Origin: Acidobacteriaceae bacterium
Lineage (GTDB): Bacteria; Acidobacteriota; Terriglobia; Terriglobales; Acidobacteriaceae
Assembly: GCA_025462735.1 (NCBI GenBank)
Contig: JAOAPC010000022.1
Span: forward strand, 62,001 to 126,000
Direction of reading: 5' to 3'
DNA: 64,000 bases
In this document: piece after piece, positions 1 to 8,022 of the stretch
Numbering within the stretch: position 1 is the first letter of the stretch
Layout: every line of letters begins with the position of its first letter
Notes under the pieces: model-generated
Told to the model about the DNA's origin: nothing
What the model saw: only the letters and a program-made list of their open reading frames with translations
Databases searched by the model: none
Made by a program: the position numbers and the translations under genes

Positions 1-1353
1 AGTGTTTAGCAATGCCGCAATCCTCGCCGCATCGTATTTCGCACCTACGCCGACCAACTTCGGCGCGGCCGCGGTGCCAACGCCGTTATCTCCGTGGCAG
101 GCATTGCAGCTTTGTGCTTCAAAGATTTCTTTGCCCTTGGCCGCCTCAGGATTAGATAATGCGACGTTTTGCGCGCTCAACGAGCTGCCGGAAAGTTCGG
201 GTTCGAACTTCGCGTTCATGAACTCTTTGGTGGCCTCCTGCTGTGCTCTCAATTGCGCAGCCACGCCGGGATTGCGCATATCCTGGCGATAACTGCTAAC
301 TCCGAGCGCGGCGAGCCCCAGCAGAACAATGGTGAACAGTCCAACGCTAATAGGCCGCTTCCACGGGCGCCTCTCAAGACTGCGATCAAAAAATGGTAGT
401 CCAACCAGCAACAATCCTACGATTCCAGGGATAACTAAAATCCCAAGCAGCGCCGTCGAGCCGTGCCAGTATTTCAAATATTGAAATACAGGAACGTAGT
501 ACCATTCCGGCCGCGGCATGAATTGCGTGTCCGCCGGATCCGCTCTGGGCCCGAGGTCCATCGGCCAGAAGTATGCGACAAGTCCCAACAGCACAATGAT
601 CAGCGTGGCGAAGCCCATGTCCATCACCAGCTGCTTGGGATAAAAAGTTTCCGCCGGAAGTTTGGGGCTGACCGGATCTTCCGTCGCGGGGCCAGCGGCG
701 CCAGCTTTTCGAAACGAATAAACATGGATCGCTACAAACGCAAAAATGCATGCCGGAATCACAAATACATGCAGCACAAAGAACCGCGACACGGTGAGCG
801 TCCCCATCTCAGTCCCGCCCCGGAGCAGCTCTTTCAGTCCATTTCCCACCCATGGAATTTCGCTGAGAATGTTCGTTCCCACCGTGGTCGCGAAGAATGC
901 CTTCTGGTCCCAGGGTAAAAGGTAGCCAGTAAACGCCATCCCCAGCATCAGCGCGAGCAGCACGCATCCCGCAACCCACACCAGCTCGCGGCGTCCTTTA
1001 TATGAGCCGTAAAGGAAGGTTTGGGTCATGTGCAGCAAGAGCACAATAATGATCGCGCTCGACCCATAGGCATGGATACTCCGCAGAAAAGATCCGCCGG
1101 TCACTTCTTTGGTGATGTACGCGACCGTTGTATGCGCGTGGTCCGCTGAAGGTACGTAATACATGGCGAGAAACACGCCGGTCACAATCTGCGAGAGAAA
1201 AAGAAAAAGCAGGCCCGAGCCGAATACATACGCGATCTTTGCTCCACCCGGAATCGGTTCATCGAGTGTGTGGCGGAGAAGGGAATCGAGGCCGGTTCGG
1301 TGGTCCAGCCATGCGCGGAAGCCAGATTTGGACTCTTTGCCGTCCGCGCTCAC
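1..1353 (-). CDS. Cytochrome b fused to a C-terminal cytochrome c domain (partial, 3' end off the window)
   Basis: Membrane quinol-oxidising subunit of a bc-type complex, passing electrons from quinol to the Rieske protein and cytochrome c. I translated the open frame from the GTG at 1353 to base 1 (451 codons, no stop). It shows cytochrome b helices with paired histidines (SIHAYGSS and LLHMTQ; FVLHVFV and AIHVYSF), a GYLLPWDQ segment and the quinol-site PEWY near residues 282-285. About 100 residues later comes a CNACH haem-c motif at residues 416-420, so a cytochrome c domain is fused at the C terminus and is cut by the window edge. The GTG start overlaps the Rieske stop as GTGA, implying translational coupling. 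A b-c fusion is known in some bacterial bc complexes. The missing C terminus is simply outside the window. Confidence 0.93.
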   Translation of the reverse strand, partial: MSADGKESKSGFRAWLDHRTGLDSLLRHTLDEPIPGGAKIAYVFGSGLLFLFLSQIVTGVFLAMYYVPSADHAHTTVAYITKEVTGGSFLRSIHAYGSSAIIIVLLLHMTQTFLYGSYKGRRELVWVAGCVLLALMLGMAFTGYLLPWDQKAFFATTVGTNILSEIPWVGNGLKELLRGGTEMGTLTVSRFFVLHVFVIPACIFAFVAIHVYSFRKAGAAGPATEDPVSPKLPAETFYPKQLVMDMGFATLIIVLLGLVAYFWPMDLGPRADPADTQFMPRPEWYYVPVFQYLKYWHGSTALLGILVIPGIVGLLLVGLPFFDRSLERRPWKRPISVGLFTIVLLGLAALGVSSYRQDMRNPGVAAQLRAQQEATKEFMNAKFEPELSGSSLSAQNVALSNPEAAKGKEIFEAQSCNACHGDNGVGTAAAPKLVGVGAKYDAARIAALLNT

Positions 1354-1895
1354 GCCAACTCCTCCTTAGTATGAGTCAGCTGGCGGAAGAACTGATATTG
1401 CGTCTTCAGGGTTCCATCTTCAATTTTTGTTTCCAGGCGGTCCATGCTGCGCGGAGGCGGCCCGCTCAACAACGTGCCATCCGGAGCAAAATTGCCGAGA
1501 TGGCATGGGCAGATGAACCTCCTTTCTTTCTCGACAAATGGAACCGAACACCCCAGATGAGTGCAAACCGCCGACAGCACGATCAACTGACCTTGTGCGT
1601 CTTTGCTCACATAGACCGGCTTTTCGGTCATGGTTCTGCGCCAGCCGTCGCGCTGCTCGATGGTTACCAGCTTTTTTACCGGCGCATCGAGGTTCTGGAA
1701 TTCGTCCACCTTGCCCACGTCCGACCACGACTTGTCGGTCGTTCGCGCAAGCACGGGATGCAAGGTGAAGCGTACTAACGGAATGGCAAGCAGCGCGCCC
1801 ACAGTCGCGCTTCCGGCAGCCAGCAGGCCGGCGAGAAACGAGCGTCGATTTGGATCGCCCGATTGTTTTTGGGTTACGGGTTCGACTTGCGGCAT
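1350..1895 (-). CDS. Rieske 2Fe-2S protein of the bc complex
   Basis: Iron-sulfur subunit that accepts the first electron from quinol at the cytochrome b site. The N terminus carries a twin-arginine-like NRRSFLAGL followed by a hydrophobic anchor, as usual for Tat-dependent Rieske proteins. Cluster ligands are CTHLGC and CPCHLG. The family usually has CPCHGS or CPCHGG, so the Leu after the ligand His is slightly unusual. The frame is also open to a TTG at 1922, giving nine extra residues. The ATG at 1895 is chosen because it gives a conventional short N-region before the RR motif, although neither start has a strong Shine-Dalgarno. It lies 34 bases after the cytochrome c gene and overlaps the cytochrome b start. 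Confidence 0.93.
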   Translation of the reverse strand: MPQVEPVTQKQSGDPNRRSFLAGLLAAGSATVGALLAIPLVRFTLHPVLARTTDKSWSDVGKVDEFQNLDAPVKKLVTIEQRDGWRRTMTEKPVYVSKDAQGQLIVLSAVCTHLGCSVPFVEKERRFICPCHLGNFAPDGTLLSGPPPRSMDRLETKIEDGTLKTQYQFFRQLTHTKEELA

Positions 1896-1929
1896 TGTTT
1901 TTCGGATGTCGAGCTGGAACAAATCAAAG

Positions 1930-2256
1930 TCACTTTTTTCCTAACTGGCGGACATAAGCAACCAGTTGCTGAATTTGATCAGGCTTCAGCTTCTGGGCGA
2001 ATGCTGGCATCTTGTTTCGCCCTTTGGCGATTACTTCGGCGATTTCGGCGTCCGACTTCTTCTGCGTCTCTTCAGACCTGAGGTCTTTCGCTTTCTGGGC
2101 CTTTCCCGTCGGAGTATTGCCGCTGCCGTCTTCCCCGTGGCATAAGGCGCACTTCGCTTTGAACAAGCTCGCCGCATTAGTCTCCGCGGTTAGCAAGTGA
2201 GGCCATATAGCCGCGCCCAGCAGAATTGGCGCAAAGCCGCGCAAAGTTCGCTTCAT
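1930..2256 (-). CDS. Small exported c-type cytochrome
   Basis: A 108-residue monohaem cytochrome c with a signal peptide (MKRTLRGFAPILLGAAIW...) and a CALCH haem-binding motif shortly after it. A C-terminal NKMPAF segment supplies the likely axial Met, and KLKPDQIQQLVAYVRQL is the class I cytochrome c C-terminal helix. A good Shine-Dalgarno (AAGGAGA) lies just before the ATG. As first gene of a three-gene set with Rieske and cytochrome b, it probably acts as the electron acceptor or a bound subunit of that complex in the periplasm. Confidence 0.9.
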   Translation of the reverse strand: MKRTLRGFAPILLGAAIWPHLLTAETNAASLFKAKCALCHGEDGSGNTPTGKAQKAKDLRSEETQKKSDAEIAEVIAKGRNKMPAFAQKLKPDQIQQLVAYVRQLGKK

Positions 2257-2336
2257 AGTTCTCCTTATTCACGGGCCATATTTGACACACGTAGCCTACA
2301 CGCCATGGGCCGGCGGAACTGTTTAGTAAGGGATAG

Positions 2337-5165
2337 CTAATTTACGGTTTGTGTGATTAATCCCGAGCTGCCAGTGAAATTTGCCGACCCGCCATAAGTC
2401 GCCTTGATCACGTCTGCGCCGTGGGGCAGTGTCGTAGTCGTAAAACTGCCTGTGCCATTCAGCAGCGTCACAGTGCCTATGAGTGTCATGCCTAGGGTCA
2501 GCTTTACTGATCCGGTTGGAACACCCGTAAACTGGGGCGTCACAGTGATAGTGAATGTGACCGATCCGCCCAAGTTTGATGGATTCGGCAACGAACTGAG
2601 CGCTGTCGTGCTCGCCGCTTTTGTAACTGTCTGGGAAATCGCTGGTGACGTGCTCGCGGCGTATATAGTGTCCCCGCTATATGTAACTGTGATGGACTTT
2701 ATTCCAACCGCCAATGTACTGGTCGAGAACGTTGCCATGCCGCCACTCAACGTTCTTTTTCCCAGAGTCGCCGTCCCTGATTTGAACGTGACTGCGCCAG
2801 TCGCGGTGCCGCTGTCCGAGGTGACCACGTTCGCTGTGAAAGTTATCGTTTGCCCATAAACGGATGTACTCAGGCTCGACACCACACTCGATGTCGTCGG
2901 CAAGCCTTTTACCACCTGATTTAACACGAGCGACGAACTGCCGGAAAACACGCTGTCGCCTGCATAGGTCGCTCTGATCTTATGAGTACCCGCGGTCAAT
3001 GCCGAGGTCGTAAGCGAAGCAGTGCCACTGGTAAGCAAACCAGTGCCCAATAGCGTCGTGCCGTCCATGAATTTGACGATCTCGCCGTTCGGAAGCGTTC
3101 CTGACCCCGAGCTTACGGTTGCGGTGAAAGTGACCGAGCCTCCGAAGTTCGATGGATTACTCGACGATGTAATCGTGGTCGTGGTGGGAATCTTGGTAAC
3201 CGTCTGCGTGTGCACGGCCGAGATGCTGGCGACATAATTTCCATCGCCGGAATAGGCGGCCGTGAGCGAACGACTTCCCGGAGTCGAATACGTTGTGTTG
3301 AAGGTGGCAACCCCGCTCACCAGAGAGCCGGTCCCTACCGTGGTCGTGCCTTGGTGAAAAGTTATAGTCCCAGTTGGCGTCCCGCCGTTGGCTCCGGTCA
3401 CGGTGGCGGTGAATTTTACTTGCTGATTAATGATTGACGGATTGGGGGTCGAGGTCAGTGCCGTGCTCGTCGCGGCCTGGTTGACGGTTTGCGACAACGC
3501 ACTTGAAGTGCTGCCGCTGAAGTTTGTGTCCCCGCCGTAGGCTGCCGTAATCGAATGGGTGCCAACTGCCAAGTTGGAAACCATTAGGCTGGCCACTCCA
3601 CCACTCACCGTTCCGGTACCCAGCGTGCTGGTGCCCTCCTTGAAGGTGACCACCCCGGTCGGAGAACCGGATGTCGCCGTCACGACCGCGGTGAGGGTTA
3701 CCTGTTGCTTGAAAGTAGAAGGATTCGTCGATGAGCTGAGGGCTGTGGTCGTACTCGTTTTTGTGCCCGAAGAAACTGTGACCGTGGCCGTGCCTGCAGT
3801 GCTTGGCTGGTGTGCGTCGGCGGCGGTGATCGTCTGACTCCCGCTGGTGTGCAGGATTACTTCACTCGAAAACGTGTGGGTGCCTGCGTCCGCTGTAGTG
3901 AATGTGTAGTCGCTGGGAAGCGTGGCCGCGGAATCGCTGCTGGTGAAATGCACCTTGCCGAGGTATTTGCTGCCATCGCTGTTCGCGACCGTGACCGTGA
4001 CGTCGAAGGCGGTTCCGGTTGAAGCGCTTGGGGGCGCCGCCAGCGTGAACGTCAATGTTCCGGGCGAGACACAGCCCGCGTTGTGATTGGCGGTATAAGA
4101 CTTTTGTGAATATTCCTGCTGGAATGTGTAAGTGATCGAGTCGAACTGTAGTGTGTCAGTATTCTGATTGCAGGGATCGCCAATCTCACCGTTATTAGCG
4201 TCATACCATGCCAGCGGCGGGGCAAAAACTAACGCCAGTCCTACCGCGGCGTCGGTGGTGGCCTCGGCAAACTCGTGACTGCTGGCGCTGCTGACATTCT
4301 GGAATTGGCTCCCGTTCCCGCACCCCACAGCGCAACCGCTGCCCGCGCCGAAATCCGGTATGACTCCGTAGGGCACGTCTAGCGTTTTCGAGTTGAAGGT
4401 GCCGCTGAAAGTCCCGTGGTAGGCGCAAAAGCCGCCCGCCACGCAACTATTCGAATTTCCATCGTTAATAGTCATGCTGTGAGGGAAATACACGAAATAT
4501 AGTGTATTTACGTTCCCGCCGCTGTCGGTGGCTGGCGCTGGCAACTTGTTCGCACTGATCTGGGCCTGGATTTCGGTCTGAATCTGCGCATCGGTGATTG
4601 AGGTACTGGTGATGCTGGGAGTAATCACGAATGGTGAACCCGCGTGGAGCGTACCGCGCCCGATTGTCTGGCTGGTACCAGGAAGTCCCTTTTGGGTTCC
4701 AGCTGTCGCATTGACGCCTGCTGTGTTGTACTCCTGAAGCATGTCAGCAAATGTGCTGCCCGTGAGCGCCCCTAGAAGTTGGCTCACCCCGATGCAGTTG
4801 CCATGTGAGTCCGTGCCCCCGCCGCAATCGACCACGCTGCTGACGTTGCTTCCCCAATACACCACCACCACGTCTGGATTGGAGATTACCGGCCCGCCAT
4901 AATAATCAACTTTGCAAGTCCCCGCACAAGACGGCGTAGTCGAGGCACCATTCACCGGCTGCTGCTTCGCCGTCCCAGTTTTCTTCGCCACAATGTGCAT
5001 CGGGTGCTTGCCGGATTGTCCGCCGGACAGCACCACGGATTGCGCGCCTTGGTCTTGTGCGCTGGCCGCCATGCACAGTGCCGCGACGCAAGCCAGGTGA
5101 ACTAAACCGCAGATGGCATGGGTTGCGGAGAAATTTGTAGAAATTGCAGGGCCCGAGGGGGACAT
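2337..5165 (-). CDS. Large secreted protein: EXORDIUM-like/protease-like N-terminal domain plus five Ig-like (Big_3_5-type) repeats
   Basis: A 942-residue exported protein. After an N-terminal hydrophobic signal (about residues 15-36) comes a globular domain with YYGGPVISNPDVVVVYWG, SSHEFAEATTDA and LAWYDANNGEIGDPC. The order of these motifs resembles the EXORDIUM/phosphate-induced protein family found in many secreted acidobacterial proteins, but a peptidase role is not established. From about residue 470 to the end there are five repeats of about 95 residues, each beginning with a T-x-L/I-T/S-S-S-x-N-P-S pattern, with GxVTFKxGxxxLGxG and LxxGxHxIxAxYxGDxxFxxS cores. Such repeats are typical of adhesins or enzyme display modules. 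Codons are Thr/Ser/Gly rich. It stands alone, 80 bases upstream of the cytochrome genes on the same strand. Confidence 0.8.
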   Translation of the reverse strand: MSPSGPAISTNFSATHAICGLVHLACVAALCMAASAQDQGAQSVVLSGGQSGKHPMHIVAKKTGTAKQQPVNGASTTPSCAGTCKVDYYGGPVISNPDVVVVYWGSNVSSVVDCGGGTDSHGNCIGVSQLLGALTGSTFADMLQEYNTAGVNATAGTQKGLPGTSQTIGRGTLHAGSPFVITPSITSTSITDAQIQTEIQAQISANKLPAPATDSGGNVNTLYFVYFPHSMTINDGNSNSCVAGGFCAYHGTFSGTFNSKTLDVPYGVIPDFGAGSGCAVGCGNGSQFQNVSSASSHEFAEATTDAAVGLALVFAPPLAWYDANNGEIGDPCNQNTDTLQFDSITYTFQQEYSQKSYTANHNAGCVSPGTLTFTLAAPPSASTGTAFDVTVTVANSDGSKYLGKVHFTSSDSAATLPSDYTFTTADAGTHTFSSEVILHTSGSQTITAADAHQPSTAGTATVTVSSGTKTSTTTALSSSTNPSTFKQQVTLTAVVTATSGSPTGVVTFKEGTSTLGTGTVSGGVASLMVSNLAVGTHSITAAYGGDTNFSGSTSSALSQTVNQAATSTALTSTPNPSIINQQVKFTATVTGANGGTPTGTITFHQGTTTVGTGSLVSGVATFNTTYSTPGSRSLTAAYSGDGNYVASISAVHTQTVTKIPTTTTITSSSNPSNFGGSVTFTATVSSGSGTLPNGEIVKFMDGTTLLGTGLLTSGTASLTTSALTAGTHKIRATYAGDSVFSGSSSLVLNQVVKGLPTTSSVVSSLSTSVYGQTITFTANVVTSDSGTATGAVTFKSGTATLGKRTLSGGMATFSTSTLAVGIKSITVTYSGDTIYAASTSPAISQTVTKAASTTALSSLPNPSNLGGSVTFTITVTPQFTGVPTGSVKLTLGMTLIGTVTLLNGTGSFTTTTLPHGADVIKATYGGSANFTGSSGLITQTVN

Positions 5166-5485
5166 CAGGATTCCTCACTGAATGGAATATTTTCCGCGCG
5201 GATCGAGGGCCCCACTCGATCGGAAGAACTTCAGGGCCAGCTTGGGCGAGAGTCTATGTCAGAGAAGCTGGCTCTTGCAATGAAAAAATACAAGGAAGCC
5301 GGAGGAAAATCGAGAATCCTGTTTACCTCGCATTTGTGTGGATATCCCGGCTGTTCGCCCGCTTACGCGAACCATTTGAGCCTCTCCCTTTTTGTTGACG
5401 GAAAGGGTACATTACATCATTCAGGTCTGGCCGGAGGACGTGTTGCGCAAAATAATAACTTTCGAATTCATAAATCAGTATCGGA
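5166..5485. other. 320-base intergenic region between divergent genes
   Basis: Separates the divergently oriented Ig-repeat protein and GH57 gene, so it should hold both promoters. I see no protein that looks real, no strong terminator and no RNA gene. A CCCTTT...AAAGGG inverted pair sits around 5386-5407. Confidence 0.4.
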
Positions 5486-7981
5486 GTGTCGCGAATGGAG
5501 TGTTTTGCCTGCATTCATTGTCATTTTTATCAGCCGCCGCGCGAAAACCCATGGCTGGAAACGGTTGAGTCCCAGGCATCCGCAAGTCCGTATCACGACT
5601 GGAATGAACGCATCGCGAGGGAGTGCTATCTTCCGAACGGCGCTTCGCGCATACTCGACTCCGACCACCGCATCGCGAAGATCGTCAACAATTATTCCAA
5701 GATCAGCTTCAACTTCGGTCCGACTCTGCTCTCGTGGATGGAAGAGCGCGCGCCGGAAGGCTACCAGCGTATTCTTGATGGCGACCGCGAGAGCCAGAAA
5801 CTATTCTCGGGACATGGCGCCGCTCTAGCACAGGCTTACAACCACACAATTCTTCCACTCTCGAACTCACGCGACAAGCGCACGCAGATTCTTTGGGGCA
5901 TCAAGGATTTTCAACACCGTTTTGCGCGTGATCCCGAGGGCATGTGGCTGCCGGAAACGGCCCTGGATATGGGAACGCTGGAGATTCTTTCCGCCGAGGG
6001 CATCAAGTTCACGATCCTGGCTCCTCGTCAGGCGGCACAGCTGCGTGTCGATGAAGATTCGCCTTGGATAAACCTCGAATACGGCGCAGATTCGCGGCAT
6101 CCGTACGCGTGCAACTTGCCCTCAGGACGCACCATCGGCTTGTTTTTTTATGACGGCGCGCTCGCAACCGCCGTGGCGTTTGAGAAATTGTTGTTCAGCG
6201 GAGAGAATTTCGCGCGCCGCCTTCTCAGCCATTTCGATCCCGAGGGCGATTCCGCGCAATTGATGCATGTTGCCACTGATGGCGAAACCTACGGGCATCA
6301 TCATTCGCACGGCGATATGGCCCTCGCCTACGCTCTCCAATACATTCAGGAAAATAAGCTCGCTCGCATAACAAATTATGGCGAATACTTCGCCATGCAT
6401 CCGCCTACTCAGGAAAGCCGTTTAAAAGAGAACACTTCCTGGAGTTGCGCACACGGGGTTGCGCGCTGGGAAGACAACTGCGGGTGCAATGCTGGAAGCG
6501 GCCCCGGCTGGAACCAAGAGTGGCGACGCCCGTTGCGGAAAGCTTTCGATTGGTTGCGGGATGATCTCCTCGCCGATTATGAACTGAATGCAGGAAAGCT
6601 GCTGAAGGATCCCTGGTCAGCAAGAGACGATTACATTTCCGCTGTTCTTGATCGGTCTCCGGCAAGCGTCGAGCGCTTTTTGACGCAGCATTCCACTCAC
6701 CACTTAGCGCCTTGTGAGCAAGTTCGCGCTCTGCGTCTGCTCGAGATGCAGAGACACTTGATGCTCATGTACACAAGCTGCGGCTGGTTCTTTGATGAGC
6801 CAACCGGGCCAGAGACGGTGCAGGTACTGCAGTACGCAGCCCGCGCGGTGCAATTAGGGCAGCAGTTATTTGGCAGAGATTGCGAAGAGCAGTTCCTCAA
6901 AAGACTCGAGCTGGTCCACAGCAACATCCCGGAATTCGGAAATGGCCGCGACATTTACGAGCGCTACGTCCGCCCCGCGATGCTGGATCTTCCCGGGGTT
7001 GCAGCCCACTACGCCGTCAGTTCTTTTTTCGAAGGCTACGACCAGTCGGGTTCCATCTACTCCTATCAGGCACGCTTGCGTGACGTGAGCGTCATCGAGA
7101 ATGACAAACTCAAACTCGCAGCCGGTACGGTCGAGATCAGGTCCCGCATCACTCACGCACAACTGGATTTTAATTTTGCCGTGCTCCACGCCGGAGGTCA
7201 TAACCTGCGAGCTGGCGTTTGCGAAGCTCACGATGAGTTTCGGCAATTCACGAAGGAAGCTCGCGTCTGTTTATCCGACTCGGGTTTTAATGGTTGCGCC
7301 CAGACCTTCGATCATTATTTTGGCGCAGAGACCTACTCGCTAAAATCATTGTTCCGCGATGAGCGGCGGCGCATTGTCACGCAAATTATCGATAGCACAC
7401 TCGCAGAAATCGACAAGCTTTATGGTGACGTGTACGAGCACAATGTGACGCTCATTGGTTTTCTCCGGGAACTGGCAATGCCGTTGCCACCCATTCTGCG
7501 AGTCTCGTCTGAGTTCGTGCTCAATAACGCAATTCGCCGCTGTCTCACTAGCGAACAGATCGAGTTCGAGCGTCTGCGACTTCTGATGAAAATGGCCGCG
7601 CAAACTGGCATTGCTCTCGATGATTCGGTGAAGTCAGCTTTGGGTGAACGGCTGGACCGCTCGATGGCATGTTGGTCCAGGGATCCGTTCGAATTGAAAG
7701 AGTTAAGCGAACTGGAGCGGCTGATCCCACTTTTTCGGGCTGCGCCACTTAAGCCCGGGGGTCTCTGGCAGGCTCAAAACACTTATTACAAGTTGATGAA
7801 GAGGATCATGCATTTGAAGCCGGAGACCCCGAGCGACACCTGGCTTCAACTTTTCCGCAGCCTTGGAGATAGTCTCGGAATTGCTCTGCCGCAGACATTT
7901 CTGTCCACTGTCGAAAAGAAAATGTCTGCTGTTTCTGTGCCGCAGGAGCCGCAATTGCAGCTCAGCGTTTCCTCAGAATAG
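5486..7981 (+). CDS. Glycoside hydrolase family 57 / DUF3536 protein
   Basis: An 831-residue cytoplasmic enzyme. The N terminus has the GH57 hallmark HCHFYQPPRENPWLE, followed by FNFGPTLLSWME, GHGAALAQAYNH, DPEGMWLPETA (the region expected to hold a catalytic Glu) and a DGETYGHHH segment. The C-terminal half matches the DUF3536 architecture, which in known proteins follows the GH57 barrel. Family members act on alpha-glucans such as glycogen, but the exact substrate cannot be told here. The frame begins at GTG 5486, with an ATG three codons later (5495) that could equally be the start. It is convergent with the aldehyde dehydrogenase gene, leaving only about 40 bases between the stops. Confidence 0.85.
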   Translation: MSRMECFACIHCHFYQPPRENPWLETVESQASASPYHDWNERIARECYLPNGASRILDSDHRIAKIVNNYSKISFNFGPTLLSWMEERAPEGYQRILDGDRESQKLFSGHGAALAQAYNHTILPLSNSRDKRTQILWGIKDFQHRFARDPEGMWLPETALDMGTLEILSAEGIKFTILAPRQAAQLRVDEDSPWINLEYGADSRHPYACNLPSGRTIGLFFYDGALATAVAFEKLLFSGENFARRLLSHFDPEGDSAQLMHVATDGETYGHHHSHGDMALAYALQYIQENKLARITNYGEYFAMHPPTQESRLKENTSWSCAHGVARWEDNCGCNAGSGPGWNQEWRRPLRKAFDWLRDDLLADYELNAGKLLKDPWSARDDYISAVLDRSPASVERFLTQHSTHHLAPCEQVRALRLLEMQRHLMLMYTSCGWFFDEPTGPETVQVLQYAARAVQLGQQLFGRDCEEQFLKRLELVHSNIPEFGNGRDIYERYVRPAMLDLPGVAAHYAVSSFFEGYDQSGSIYSYQARLRDVSVIENDKLKLAAGTVEIRSRITHAQLDFNFAVLHAGGHNLRAGVCEAHDEFRQFTKEARVCLSDSGFNGCAQTFDHYFGAETYSLKSLFRDERRRIVTQIIDSTLAEIDKLYGDVYEHNVTLIGFLRELAMPLPPILRVSSEFVLNNAIRRCLTSEQIEFERLRLLMKMAAQTGIALDDSVKSALGERLDRSMACWSRDPFELKELSELERLIPLFRAAPLKPGGLWQAQNTYYKLMKRIMHLKPETPSDTWLQLFRSLGDSLGIALPQTFLSTVEKKMSAVSVPQEPQLQLSVSSE

Positions 7982-8022
7982 CTGGCTAAAACCAGGTCTT
8001 TCGGACAAATTCACCGCCAGCC

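Noticed and set aside
386-918. Open frames of 121-151 codons on both strands
   Set aside because: They lie inside the cytochrome b gene, have no recognisable motifs, and arise from its high-GC codons.
5118-5828. 236-codon frame spanning the start of the GH57 gene
   Set aside because: Its second half overlaps the clear GH57 frame, and its first half is antisense to the Ig-repeat start. Composition is Arg/Ser-rich noise.
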